Shown piece by piece: positions 9,321 through 16,807 of a stretch of DNA of 38,615 nucleotides (position 1 is its first letter; every line of letters begins with the position of its first letter). The position numbers and the translations under genes are program-made. Below the pieces are notes generated by a model. It was not told the DNA's origin. It ran no database searches and worked only from the letters and a program-made list of their open reading frames with translations. Source of the DNA: Roseivirga sp. (GTDB lineage: Bacteria > Bacteroidota > Bacteroidia > Cytophagales > Cyclobacteriaceae). The stretch covers positions 1-38,615 of the forward strand of contig JAJCYM010000008.1 in assembly GCA_029262895.1 (NCBI GenBank). Reading direction: 5' to 3'.

Positions 9321-9340
9321 CCTAACAACCGTTTGTTAGG
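9321..9340. promoter_or_regulatory. Palindromic operator upstream of the acyl-CoA dehydrogenase gene
   Basis: CCTAACAA (9321-9328) and TTGTTAGG (9333-9340) form a perfect inverted repeat around CCGT. The right arm overlaps the -33 box of the promoter for the downstream gene, so a bound repressor would block polymerase. The size and symmetry suit TetR-family regulators, which often control fatty-acid degradation genes. No regulator gene is nearby, so the protein that binds it is unknown. Confidence 0.55.
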
Positions 9341-9362
9341 GAAGCGATTTTGAGTAATTTTG
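9332..9362 (+). promoter_or_regulatory. Promoter of the acyl-CoA dehydrogenase gene
   Basis: TTTG (9332-9335) and TAATTTTG (9355-9362) match both boxes of the Bacteroidota consensus with a 19-base spacer. The -7 box ends one base before ATG 9364 and four before ATG 9367, so the transcript would begin at or within the first codons and be leaderless or nearly so. Confidence 0.6.
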
Positions 9363-9363
9363 A

Positions 9364-10509
9364 ATGATGGAATTTGAGTTGAGTGAGAATCAGATAATGA
9401 TCACGGACATGATCCGCGATTTTGGTGAGAAGGAAATAACCCCTTTCAGAGATCAGTGGGATGAAGATCAGGAATTTCCTGTGGAGGTCTTTAAGAAACT
9501 GGGAGAATTGGGTTTGATGGGGGTTCTGATTCCTCAAGAATATGGAGGCTCGGGTTTTGGGTATTTTGAATATATAACGGCCATCTCTGAGGTCGCCAAG
9601 CTTGACCCGGGTATCGGGCTTTCACTAGCGGCTCATAACTCTTTGTGCAGTGGACATATTCTTCAATTTGCCACCGAGGAGCAGAAGCAAAGGTGGTTGC
9701 CGAAACTGGCCACCGCTGAGTGGATTGGTGCCTGGGGTCTTACGGAGCCTAACACCGGATCTGATGCTGGAAATATGAAGACCACCGCCCAGTTGGAAGG
9801 TGATGAATGGGTACTCAATGGTACTAAGAACTGGATTACACACGGAAAATCCGGAGACGTGGCTGTTGTGATTGCCAGAACCGGAGAAGTGGGTGACTCC
9901 CATGGCATGTCAGCTTTTGTTGTAGAGCGCGGAACGGCAGGATTTAGTGCTGGCAAGAAGGAAAATAAGCTGGGCATGCGAAGTTCGGAAACTGCCGAGA
10001 TGATTTTTGCAGATTGCCGAATTCCAAAAGAAAATCTCTTAGGTAAAGTAGGCGAAGGTTTTGTTCAATCTATGAAAGTTTTGGATGGTGGCAGAATTTC
10101 GATTGCTGCCCTTAGTTTGGGTATCGCTGAAGGAGCTTATGAGGAGGCCTTCAAATATGCTCAGGTTCGCCATCAGTTCAATCAACCGATCTACAATTTT
10201 CAGGGCATTTCATTCAAGTTTTCGGATATGGCCACCAAGCTTGAGGCGGCTAAACTTTTGACCTACAGAGCTGCCGAGCTAAAGAACAATGGCAAGCCTG
10301 TTACAAAGGAATCTGCCATGGCCAAATACTATGCTTCGGAATGTGCAGTCGAATTTTCGAATGAGGCGGTGCAGGTTTTCGGAGGCTATGGCTACACCAA
10401 GGACTTTCCTGTTGAAAAGTACTACCGTGATTCAAAACTATGCACTATCGGAGAAGGCACCTCTGAGATTCAAAAACTCGTGATTTCGAGGGAGATCTTA
10501 AGAGACTGA
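9364..10509 (+). CDS. Acyl-CoA dehydrogenase
   Basis: This flavoenzyme would oxidise acyl-CoA to trans-2-enoyl-CoA in beta-oxidation, passing electrons to electron-transfer flavoprotein. The 381-residue length is standard. Visible signatures are the FAD-binding AWGLTEPNTGSDAG (about 126-139), the GTKNWITHG stretch, the middle segment KLGMRSSETAEMIFADCRIP and the C-terminal GEGTSEIQ with the catalytic base Glu364. It most resembles short-chain (butyryl-CoA type) members, but the chain length cannot be fixed. Two ATGs in a row (9364, 9367) may start it; the promoter position favours the second. It stands alone behind a palindromic operator, suggesting induction by an acyl-CoA or related signal. 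Confidence 0.93.
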   Translation: MMEFELSENQIMITDMIRDFGEKEITPFRDQWDEDQEFPVEVFKKLGELGLMGVLIPQEYGGSGFGYFEYITAISEVAKLDPGIGLSLAAHNSLCSGHILQFATEEQKQRWLPKLATAEWIGAWGLTEPNTGSDAGNMKTTAQLEGDEWVLNGTKNWITHGKSGDVAVVIARTGEVGDSHGMSAFVVERGTAGFSAGKKENKLGMRSSETAEMIFADCRIPKENLLGKVGEGFVQSMKVLDGGRISIAALSLGIAEGAYEEAFKYAQVRHQFNQPIYNFQGISFKFSDMATKLEAAKLLTYRAAELKNNGKPVTKESAMAKYYASECAVEFSNEAVQVFGGYGYTKDFPVEKYYRDSKLCTIGEGTSEIQKLVISREILRD

Positions 10510-10551
10510 CGCTAACACAGTCAAAACTCTCTCACTTTTTAAATTCCTACA

Positions 10552-10582
10552 ATTGCCGCAACAATAAATATTCGTACCTTTG
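10552..10582 (+). promoter_or_regulatory. Promoter of rpsU
   Basis: TACCTTTG (10575-10582) is a perfect -7 box. ATTG (10552-10555), 19 bases upstream, matches three of four bases of the -33 box. The leader would be about 25 bases and contains the strong Shine-Dalgarno of rpsU. Confidence 0.75.
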
Positions 10583-10597
10583 CAGTCCGAAATGAAG

Positions 10598-10604
10598 GGA
10601 GGTG
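10598..10604 (+). promoter_or_regulatory. Strong Shine-Dalgarno sequence of rpsU
   Basis: GGAGGTG pairs over seven bases with the usual 3' end of 16S rRNA and lies 9 bases before the rpsU ATG. I saw no comparable site at the other starts I inspected in this window. Bacteroidota ribosomes normally hide the anti-Shine-Dalgarno, with bS21 as part of the pocket, so a strong site on rpsU itself fits autoregulation. Confidence 0.75.
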
Positions 10605-10613
10605 TTTTAGATT

Positions 10614-10808
10614 ATGATCATAATTAACGTAAAAGAAAACGAATCTATCGATAAAGCTCTTAAGAGATTTAAGAAAAAATTCGAGCGCACAGGAGTCTTA
10701 AAGGAGCTTCGCAGAAGAACAGCCTACGAAAAGCCTTCAATAAGCAACAGAACTATCAAAATTAAAGCTGCATACAGACAAAAAATGTATGCCGAAGAAA
10801 ACTACTAA
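10614..10808 (+). CDS. rpsU: Small ribosomal subunit protein bS21
   Basis: This 64-residue basic protein has the bS21 pattern: [23 protein letters not shown] followed by a basic C-terminal helix. It sits on the 30S platform near the 3' end of 16S rRNA. In Bacteroidota it helps to hold the anti-Shine-Dalgarno out of reach of mRNA. It has its own promoter and a strong ribosome-binding site. It is followed by xerC and hpf, an order I associate with this phylum. A weak hairpin (AGCCA 10808-10812 / TGGCT 10822-10826) follows the stop. Confidence 0.96.
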   Translation: MIIINVKENESIDKALKRFKKKFERTGVLKELRRRTAYEKPSISNRTIKIKAAYRQKMYAEENY

Positions 10809-10839
10809 GCCATTCCTTTTTTGGCTATAAAATCACTAT

Positions 10840-10870
10840 GTTAGTACTGCGGGTTTGATGCAGTGCTAAC
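10840..10870 (+). promoter_or_regulatory. Hairpin with mini-ORFs abutting the xerC start codon
   Basis: GTTAGTACTGC (10840-10850) pairs with GCAGTGCTAAC (10860-10870) over 11 positions (ten Watson-Crick and one U-G) around a 9-base loop. The last base lies directly before the xerC ATG. Two tiny ORFs run through it: ATG 10838 to TGA 10858, whose final A starts ATG 10858, which ends at TAA 10867-10869. No U-run follows, so this is more likely translational control than a terminator. Confidence 0.5.
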
Positions 10871-11749
10871 ATGGTTGATTCCTTCCTAAAATACATATCT
10901 TACGAGAAGCGATACAGTCAACATACGGTCACATCATATCAACACGACCTAAATCAATTCTCACAATTCTTACTTCTAAAATTCAACACTAATAGTCTTC
11001 AGGAAAGCACTCAACTTATGGTGCGCTCTTGGGTTTTGTCTTTGATGGATGATGGTATTTCACCAAAAAGCGTAAACCGAAAGATTGCAAGTCTGAGATC
11101 TTATTTCAAATTTTTATTGCGTAGAGAGGTTATTGAGAAGGATCCTACGTCCCGTGTGAAACTGCTCAAGACGCAGAAGCAATTGCCCAATTTTGCTGAT
11201 GAAAAAGAGATCATTGAATTGCTTGATAAAGCAAATTTTCAGAATGATTTTGATGGTAGCAGGCAAAGGTTAATTATTGAGCTACTTTATGGCACAGGCA
11301 TTCGCTTGGCAGAGCTTATAGGATTAAAGGAGTTGGATCTGAAAACTGATGGAACAATCAAGGTTTTGGGCAAAAGGAACAAGGAGAGAATTATACCAAT
11401 TTCCAATTCTCTTCAGCGAGTAATTAAGGAATATAAAAATCATAAAAAAATAGAGTTTGGAGACGACCATTCTGGCCATTTAATCGTTAGTAATAAAGGA
11501 GGGAAGGCATATCCAATGATGATATACAGAGAAGTTAGAAAATTCCTGGATGGCTTGTCATCTATTGACAAAAGAAGTCCACACGTGTTGCGCCATACCT
11601 TTGCAACGCACCTCTTAAACAAGGGAGCAGATTTGAACGCAGTAAAAGATTTACTCGGACATAGCAGTTTGGCGGCAACTCAGGTTTATACACATAATTC
11701 GCTTGAAAAACTGAAATCAGTTTTTGATCAGGCACATCCCAAAGCATAA
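10871..11749 (+). CDS. xerC: Tyrosine recombinase XerC-like
   Basis: This is a site-specific recombinase of the type that resolves chromosome dimers at dif during division. The 292-residue protein has an N-terminal SAM-like DNA-binding domain (about 1-90, with the SQHTVTSYQHDL motif) and a catalytic domain with all expected residues: Arg145 (GTGIRLAEL), a Lys in the beta-hairpin near 170, His238-x-x-Arg241 (HVLRHTFATHLL), His264 (LGHSS) and the nucleophile Tyr273. Length and motifs fit XerC/XerD rather than phage integrases, and the rpsU-xerC-hpf setting is chromosomal. Whether it is XerC or XerD in function cannot be told here. Confidence 0.9.
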   Translation: MVDSFLKYISYEKRYSQHTVTSYQHDLNQFSQFLLLKFNTNSLQESTQLMVRSWVLSLMDDGISPKSVNRKIASLRSYFKFLLRREVIEKDPTSRVKLLKTQKQLPNFADEKEIIELLDKANFQNDFDGSRQRLIIELLYGTGIRLAELIGLKELDLKTDGTIKVLGKRNKERIIPISNSLQRVIKEYKNHKKIEFGDDHSGHLIVSNKGGKAYPMMIYREVRKFLDGLSSIDKRSPHVLRHTFATHLLNKGADLNAVKDLLGHSSLAATQVYTHNSLEKLKSVFDQAHPKA

Positions 11750-11773
11750 GTTTAACCCTTAAATTTTTAAGCT

Positions 11774-12070
11774 ATGAAAGTACAAGTTCAATCAATTCGT
11801 TTCGATGCAGACAGTAAGCTGCTAGATTTTATTCAGAGGAAGTTAGATAAACTGGAAACTTTTTATGACAACACAATAGATGCTGAAGTAATTTTAAGAT
11901 TGAATAATGAGGGTATAGAAAACAAAACGGTTGAGGTAAAACTCAACTTACCGGGCGATCAACTTTTTGCCGAGAAGAGCAACGGATCATTTGAGGCAGC
12001 TACAGATCATTGTGCGGAAGCCTTAAGAAGACAGATCAAAAAATATAAGGAGAAAGTGTTGGCCCACTAA
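11774..12070 (+). CDS. hpf: Ribosome hibernation-promoting factor (short form)
   Basis: This 98-residue protein has the HPF/YfiA ribosome-associated domain (MKVQVQSIRFDADSKLLDFIQRKLDKLETF, a DAEVILRL strand and a basic final helix KYKEKV). It would bind the decoding region of the 30S subunit and silence ribosomes in stationary phase. It lacks the C-terminal dimerisation domain of long HPF, so it would need a partner or act like a short RaiA/HPF. It lies 24 bp after xerC and ends before a strong terminator. Confidence 0.93.
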   Translation: MKVQVQSIRFDADSKLLDFIQRKLDKLETFYDNTIDAEVILRLNNEGIENKTVEVKLNLPGDQLFAEKSNGSFEAATDHCAEALRRQIKKYKEKVLAH

Positions 12071-12084
12071 GTGCTATACCTAAC

Positions 12085-12123
12085 AAAAAAGCCCTTTGAA
12101 GAATCCTTCAAAGGGCTTTTTTT
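12085..12123. terminator. Bidirectional terminator between hpf and metK
   Basis: GCCCTTTGAAG (12091-12101) and CTTCAAAGGGC (12106-12116) form a perfect 11-bp stem with loop AATC. It is preceded by six A and followed by seven T, so it works for both the rightward rpsU-xerC-hpf transcript and the leftward metK transcript. Confidence 0.92.
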
Positions 12124-12139
12124 ATGTGTACTTGTCAGA

Positions 12140-13393
12140 TTATAATCCGAAGGCTGCTTTCACCTTATCAATGTAATCCAGCTTTTCCCAAGTGAACAAC
12201 TCCACTTCTTTCTCATGTAGGTTCCCATCAGCCCCGACAAAGGATTTTGTAACGGTTTCATTTTTTCTGCCCATATGGCCGTAGGCGGCAGTTTCTAAAT
12301 ACATTGGGGTGCGCAGTTTCAAGCGGGCTTCAATAGCAGCCGGGCGCATATCAAATGTCTCAGTCACTTTTTGTGCAATTTCACCATCCGTCATATTCAC
12401 TTTAGCAGTGCCATAGGTATCTACAAAAATTCCCATTGGTTCTACAACCCCGATGGCATAAGACACTTGAACAAGCACTTCATCCGCCACACCAGCAGCC
12501 ACAAGGTTCTTGGCTATGTGTCTGGTAGCATAGGCTGCTGATCGGTCTACCTTAGAAGGATCTTTTCCCGAAAATGCACCACCGCCATGTGCTCCCTTTC
12601 CACCATAAGTATCTACAATGATTTTTCTACCGGTCAAACCAGTATCACCATGAGGTCCGCCAATCACGAACTTGCCGGTTGGGTTGATGTGGTATTTAAT
12701 ATCCTCGTTGAATAAAGCCTGCAGATTTTCCGGTAGCTTGGATTTCACTCTTGGAATCAGAATGTTCACGATGTCCTCACGGATTTTCGCAAGCATATTG
12801 TCATCGGTATCAAAGTCATCGTGTTGCGTAGAGACTACAATCGCTTCAATGCGCTGAGGTGTATTGTCATCAGAATATTCGATGGTCACCTGAGATTTTG
12901 CATCAGGACGTAAATATTTGATGGCATCGTTTTCACGCCTCAAGTCTGCCAACTCTATCAGTATTTTGTGTGAAAGATCTAATGCCAAAGGCATATAGTT
13001 TTCAGTTTCTTTGGTAGCATAGCCGAACATCATACCCTGATCGCCAGCTCCTTGCTCCTCCTTGTTTTCTCTATCTACGCCACGATTAATGTCGTCAGAC
13101 TGCTCATGAATAGCAGAAATTACACCACATGATTTGCTATCAAATTGATACTCAGCCTTGGTATACCCGATCCTTTCAACGACATCACGGGCAATACGCT
13201 GAACATCCAGATAAGTATTGGATTTGACTTCACCGGCCAATACTACCAGACCTGTAGTCACCAAAGTTTCGCAAGCCACCTTGGAATTAGGGTCAAATGC
13301 AAGAAAATTGTCAATCAAGGCATCCGAAATCTGATCGGATACTTTATCTGGATGGCCTTCTGAAACGGATTCGGATGTAAATAGGTATGGCAT
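12140..13393 (-). CDS. metK: S-adenosylmethionine synthetase
   Basis: MetK makes S-adenosylmethionine from methionine and ATP. The 417-residue protein contains GHPDK near the N-terminus, the ATP-site GAGDQG, and the phosphate loop [19 protein letters not shown], all in the expected order. No SAM riboswitch fold can be placed in the 89 bases upstream. A -7 box (TATTTTTG, 13431-13438) is there, but no good -33 partner, so metK may be read from its own weak promoter and also from the upstream pdxJ operon. Confidence 0.97.
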   Translation of the reverse strand: MPYLFTSESVSEGHPDKVSDQISDALIDNFLAFDPNSKVACETLVTTGLVVLAGEVKSNTYLDVQRIARDVVERIGYTKAEYQFDSKSCGVISAIHEQSDDINRGVDRENKEEQGAGDQGMMFGYATKETENYMPLALDLSHKILIELADLRRENDAIKYLRPDAKSQVTIEYSDDNTPQRIEAIVVSTQHDDFDTDDNMLAKIREDIVNILIPRVKSKLPENLQALFNEDIKYHINPTGKFVIGGPHGDTGLTGRKIIVDTYGGKGAHGGGAFSGKDPSKVDRSAAYATRHIAKNLVAAGVADEVLVQVSYAIGVVEPMGIFVDTYGTAKVNMTDGEIAQKVTETFDMRPAAIEARLKLRTPMYLETAAYGHMGRKNETVTKSFVGADGNLHEKEVELFTWEKLDYIDKVKAAFGL

Positions 13394-13430
13394 ATTTATG
13401 TGTTAGAGATAATGCTTTTTAAGACGGCCT

Positions 13431-13438
13431 CAAAAATA
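13431..13438 (-). promoter_or_regulatory. Possible -7 promoter box of metK
   Basis: Read leftward, TATTTTTG fits TAnnTTTG exactly and would give a leader of about 30 bases before metK. No TTTG is seen 19-20 bases upstream of it, so confidence is modest. Confidence 0.4.
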
Positions 13439-13482
13439 GAGGAATAGATTTTAAAAAAGAAGAAGATTCGAAACCTACAATA

Positions 13483-14196
13483 CTATTGGCAATAGAGCAG
13501 AAATATGACCGGCACTTTGTTCAATGAGATATCACCCGACTTCCACTTGAAAATCGGTTTGGCGATGATCTGTTCCTTTTCTCCAGTAATGTCTTTGGCA
13601 ACGCACAAAAAGGTGTCTTTTCTTGCATTCTTCAGCACATCCGAGAGCAGACTTTCATTTCTATATGGAGTATCCATAAAGATTTGAGTCTGATCTTTCT
13701 CCAATGACTCTTTTTCCAACTTTCTGATGGCGACTTGTCTCTCTTTCCTGTCAATGGGTAGATATCCATGGAAGGCAAATGATTGTCCATTAAAACCCGA
13801 ACCCATTAGTGCCATTAAAATGGATGAGGGCCCAACCAACGGAATTACCTTTAATTTGAATTGATGAGCAAGATGAACCAGCTTGGCTCCCGGGTCTGCA
13901 ATTCCAGGGCAACCCGATTCTGAGATTACACCAAGGTTTTTCCCCTCATTGATAGCAGGTTGAAGTAACTCAAACACTTGTTCAAAATCTGTTTTTTTGT
14001 CAAGAGTCTGAAACTCCAGGCTTTCTATATTCAAGCCTAGCTTGAGTGAGCTAATATACCTTCTTGCTGTCCGCAAATTTTCAACCAGAAAAATGTCTGT
14101 TTTCAGAATAGCTTCTTTGACATGCTGTGGAATCACCGCATTTTGTGTTGAGTCGGCTATTACGCTCGGGATCATATATATTTTACCACTGCCCAT
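13483..14196 (-). CDS. RsmI-like tetrapyrrole-methylase-fold SAM methyltransferase
   Basis: This 237-residue protein belongs to the tetrapyrrole methylase fold, nearest to RsmI (2'-O-methylation of C1402 in 16S rRNA). Evidence is the SAM-binding SESGCPGIADPG (about 93-104), the VIPLVGPSSILMALMGSGF segment and MDTPYRNE. It differs from true RsmI in being shorter and in lacking the N-terminal GNLxD motif: here the start reads IYMIPSVIAD. It may be a paralogue with another substrate, so I give no symbol. It lies 1 bp after the alpha/beta hydrolase stop, in the operon pdxJ-hydrolase-this gene. Confidence 0.82.
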   Translation of the reverse strand: MGSGKIYMIPSVIADSTQNAVIPQHVKEAILKTDIFLVENLRTARRYISSLKLGLNIESLEFQTLDKKTDFEQVFELLQPAINEGKNLGVISESGCPGIADPGAKLVHLAHQFKLKVIPLVGPSSILMALMGSGFNGQSFAFHGYLPIDRKERQVAIRKLEKESLEKDQTQIFMDTPYRNESLLSDVLKNARKDTFLCVAKDITGEKEQIIAKPIFKWKSGDISLNKVPVIFLLYCQ

Positions 14197-14197
14197 C

Positions 14198-14968
14198 TTA
14201 GCTGTTAAGGAAGTCCATTGTTATTCTAAAGAACTCATCAGGTTGCTCTGCATGTAACCAATGGCCTGCATTTGGGATGGTCTTCACGCCAGTGTCTTTG
14301 AATATGGTATGAATTTGATTGGCGTCACTGTCCAGGATATAATCAGACTTGCCTCCTCTGATAAACAATGAACTGCCATCATAACGATAGTTATCATTTA
14401 GCCCAAGGCCAATCTCTTCGATTTGAGCAGCGATAGCTGGCAGATTAATTTTCCACTTGAATCCTTCACTTGTTCTGGCAAGGTTCTTTAATAGGAATTG
14501 CCTAACGCCCATTTCAGGAACATATTCCGCCAACTTCTGATCCGCTTCGTTCCTTGAAGTCAAGGTGTTAAGATCTATACTGAAAAGTCCTTTCAGAATT
14601 TTTCTGTGGTGAACGGGGTAAGTTTTTGGCCCAATGTCCGCCACAATCAGTTTATCAACACATTCCTTATTATTTAAGGCAAACTCCATGGCAGTTTTAC
14701 CCCCCATGGAATGACCTATAATATGTGCTGATTTAAGTTTGGTTTCTTTAAAAAAGGTACCAATATCTCCGGCCATGGCTTTATAACTGAATTCAGCATC
14801 ATGGAATGATTGTCCGTGATTTCTCTGATCAATTAGGTATACATGAAAATGATTGGCGTAGAGTTTTCCTAGCGTAAGCCAATTGTCTGAAGCACCAAAT
14901 AGCCCATGTAAAATGATCACGGCCTGCTCATGATCTTCCCCAAGTTCTCTATAAAATAGTTTCTGCAT
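14198..14968 (-). CDS. Alpha/beta-fold hydrolase (YbfF/ABHD11-like esterase)
   Basis: The 256-residue protein has the oxyanion-region motif HGLFGASDNW (21-30), the nucleophile elbow GHSMGG with Ser87, an acid Asp209 (GGKSDYI) and His235 (NAGHWLHAEQP), which make a complete triad. The overall pattern suggests the YbfF/ABHD11 branch of esterases acting on acyl-CoA or other small esters. The real substrate is unknown. It is flush with the end of pdxJ (no gap), so translation is probably coupled. Confidence 0.85.
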   Translation of the reverse strand: MQKLFYRELGEDHEQAVIILHGLFGASDNWLTLGKLYANHFHVYLIDQRNHGQSFHDAEFSYKAMAGDIGTFFKETKLKSAHIIGHSMGGKTAMEFALNNKECVDKLIVADIGPKTYPVHHRKILKGLFSIDLNTLTSRNEADQKLAEYVPEMGVRQFLLKNLARTSEGFKWKINLPAIAAQIEEIGLGLNDNYRYDGSSLFIRGGKSDYILDSDANQIHTIFKDTGVKTIPNAGHWLHAEQPDEFFRITMDFLNS

Positions 14969-15682
14969 CTATCTTAGTTCTCTAAGGTATAGTTGTATTG
15001 TGTTTTCAAAACCCAAATAAAGGGCATCACTGATTAGGGCATGACCAATAGATACCTCAGCTAAATATGGAATACGCTCTTTGAGGTAACGTAGATTGTC
15101 TAAATCCAGATCATGACCGGCATTGATTCCCAATCCAAGTGCGTGGGCTCGTTCCGCGCTTCTCACATATTGGGCAATAGCCGTTTCCTTATTCTTGAGA
15201 TAGCGGGAAGCATACATTTCGGTGTACAGTTCAATGCGGTCGGCACCTATTTTAGCCGCACCTTCAATTATTTCCAAGCTGGGTTCTACAAAGATGGATG
15301 ATCTGACACCCATATCTTTCAATTGCTCGAGGACTGACTTGAGTTCATCGGCTCGCCCGATGGTGTCCCAGCCTGCGTTCGAGGTAAGCACATCAGGAGG
15401 GTCAGGTACCAAAGTGGCTTGCTGAGGTTTTATATCCTTGATTATTTGCATGAATCGAGCATCTGGATACCCCTCTATATTGAATTCTGTAGTGACCACT
15501 TCCTTTAAATCGTAAACGTCCTGCCTGGTGATATGGCGCTCATCTGGCCTGGGGTGCACTGTGATTCCCTGTGCTCCAAATCGTTCCGCATCAATAGCCA
15601 TTTGAACAAGATTTGGGTTGTTTCCACCCCGTGCATTACGGATGGTTGCAATCTTGTTGATATTGACACTCAAATGGCACAT
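14969..15682 (-). CDS. pdxJ: Pyridoxine 5'-phosphate synthase
   Basis: PdxJ condenses 1-deoxyxylulose 5-phosphate with 3-amino-2-oxopropyl phosphate to give pyridoxine 5'-phosphate (vitamin B6). The chosen ATG at 15682 gives 237 residues starting [20 protein letters not shown], which fits the family; a GTG three codons upstream is possible. Conserved parts include [10 protein letters not shown], a FVEPSLE strand, ELYTE and GINAGHDL with the active-site His. It is the first gene of a leftward operon and diverges from yqeY across a 147-bp spacer. Confidence 0.95.
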   Translation of the reverse strand: MCHLSVNINKIATIRNARGGNNPNLVQMAIDAERFGAQGITVHPRPDERHITRQDVYDLKEVVTTEFNIEGYPDARFMQIIKDIKPQQATLVPDPPDVLTSNAGWDTIGRADELKSVLEQLKDMGVRSSIFVEPSLEIIEGAAKIGADRIELYTEMYASRYLKNKETAIAQYVRSAERAHALGLGINAGHDLDLDNLRYLKERIPYLAEVSIGHALISDALYLGFENTIQLYLRELR

Positions 15683-15829
15683 CTGATTCACTATTTATTC
15701 TATAACTTTGGGCGCAAGTTAATGATTTCAGAAAAGCATAAAATATTTTAGAAGTGCTGGACTAGCAGCAATAATTCCAACGGGCCATAAGTTAAAGCCC
15801 TGATGGATTTCATAATAGAAAGGAACAAG

Positions 15830-16285
15830 ATGAGTTTGAAGCAAACAATAGAAGGAGACATCAAATCAGCGATGCTTGAAAGAAGAAAGGATGATTTAAA
15901 AGCTCTTAGAGCCATTAAATCAATGATTCTTTTGGCCGAGACTGAGAAGGGCCATGAGGGCGTCCTGAGTGAAGACGCTGAAATGAAATTGTTGATGAAA
16001 GCTGTAAAACAAAGACGAGACTCAGCTCAGATTTATAAGGAACAAAGTCGCGAAGACTTATATTCTAATGAAATGGCCGAGGTGGCGGTGATTGAAAAAT
16101 ACCTTCCTCAACAACTCTCGGAAGATGAAATTAAGGGCGAGGTTGCCAAAATTATTGAACAGGTAGGTGCAACTGGACCCCAGGATATGGGCAAGGTAAT
16201 GGGTGCAGCCACCAAAGCACTTGCGGGTAAGGCAGACGGAAAAACCATTTCTGGTGTTGTAAAGCAATTATTGATCAATTCCTGA
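15830..16285 (+). CDS. yqeY: GatB/YqeY domain protein
   Basis: This 151-residue protein is a stand-alone version of the helical YqeY domain related to the tail of amidotransferase subunit GatB. Motifs are MSLKQTIEGDIKSAMLERR at the start, the central EVAVIEKYLPQQLSEDEI and the end MGKVMGAATKALAGKADGKTISGVVKQLL. Its role is not well defined; a tRNA-related role is inferred from homology. The ATG at 15830 fits the family better than the in-frame ATG at 15803. Its TGA overlaps the proposed CTG start of cvpA. Confidence 0.9.
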   Translation: MSLKQTIEGDIKSAMLERRKDDLKALRAIKSMILLAETEKGHEGVLSEDAEMKLLMKAVKQRRDSAQIYKEQSREDLYSNEMAEVAVIEKYLPQQLSEDEIKGEVAKIIEQVGATGPQDMGKVMGAATKALAGKADGKTISGVVKQLLINS

Positions 16286-16806
16286 AAACGTTAGATATCA
16301 TATTGCTGATTCCCTTGATTTTTGGTGCCATTAGTGGCTTCAAGAAAGGGTTGTTGTTAGAGGTAATCGGAATCCTTGCCTTCATTTTAGCAATTATTGG
16401 TGGGTTTAAGTTGATGGAGTTTGGAATGACTAAGCTTGATGACTATCTGGATGGCTTTGATAATCTCCTACCTTTTATCTCCTTCCTGATCATATTCCTG
16501 GCCATAATTCTTCTGGTCAATCTGCTGGGCAAGGCCGTAAAAAAAATGGTGGATATGACTTTACTTGGAGGAGTGGACAACATTGCCGGGGCTGTAATAG
16601 GTATTGCCAAATGGGCCATTGGCCTTAGTATTGTATTGTGGCTTTTGAATAACTATGGTATAGAGCTTCCAGGCCAGGACCAGGAGCTCGTATTGTATCC
16701 TTTTCTTACAGAGTTGGCACCCAATGTTATTGAGGCAGCGGCCTTTGTACTACCTTTTGCTCAGGACATGTTTGATTCTATTAAAGAACTGATTTCCCCA
16801 ATTTGA
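16282..16806 (+). CDS. CvpA family membrane protein
   Basis: This inner-membrane protein has about four hydrophobic segments and the CvpA pattern near the start (LDIILLIPLIFGAISGFKKGLLLEV). CvpA proteins are linked to colicin V production, biofilm and envelope stress, with unclear biochemistry. The frame has no ATG or GTG at the right place. A TTG at 16303 would begin inside the first helix, while a CTG at 16282, overlapping the yqeY stop as CTGA, gives MKTLDIILLIPLIFGA, which fits family N-termini. I therefore choose CTG (174 residues), with TTG (167 residues) as the alternative. It is followed after 1 bp by the amidotransferase gene. Confidence 0.8.
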   Translation: MKTLDIILLIPLIFGAISGFKKGLLLEVIGILAFILAIIGGFKLMEFGMTKLDDYLDGFDNLLPFISFLIIFLAIILLVNLLGKAVKKMVDMTLLGGVDNIAGAVIGIAKWAIGLSIVLWLLNNYGIELPGQDQELVLYPFLTELAPNVIEAAAFVLPFAQDMFDSIKELISPI

Positions 16807-16807
16807 C

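Noticed and set aside
10871-11749. Tyrosine recombinase as the mark of an integrated element
   Set aside because: Length, motifs and rpsU-xerC-hpf context fit a chromosomal Xer protein; no att repeats or phage genes are near.
13394-13482. SAM riboswitch before metK
   Set aside because: The 89-base gap shows none of the conserved stems or core sequences of known SAM riboswitches.
15703-15710. TAACTTTG, a perfect -7 box on the plus strand before yqeY
   Set aside because: No TTTG lies 19-20 bases upstream and the box is over 110 bases from yqeY; left out as a promoter feature.
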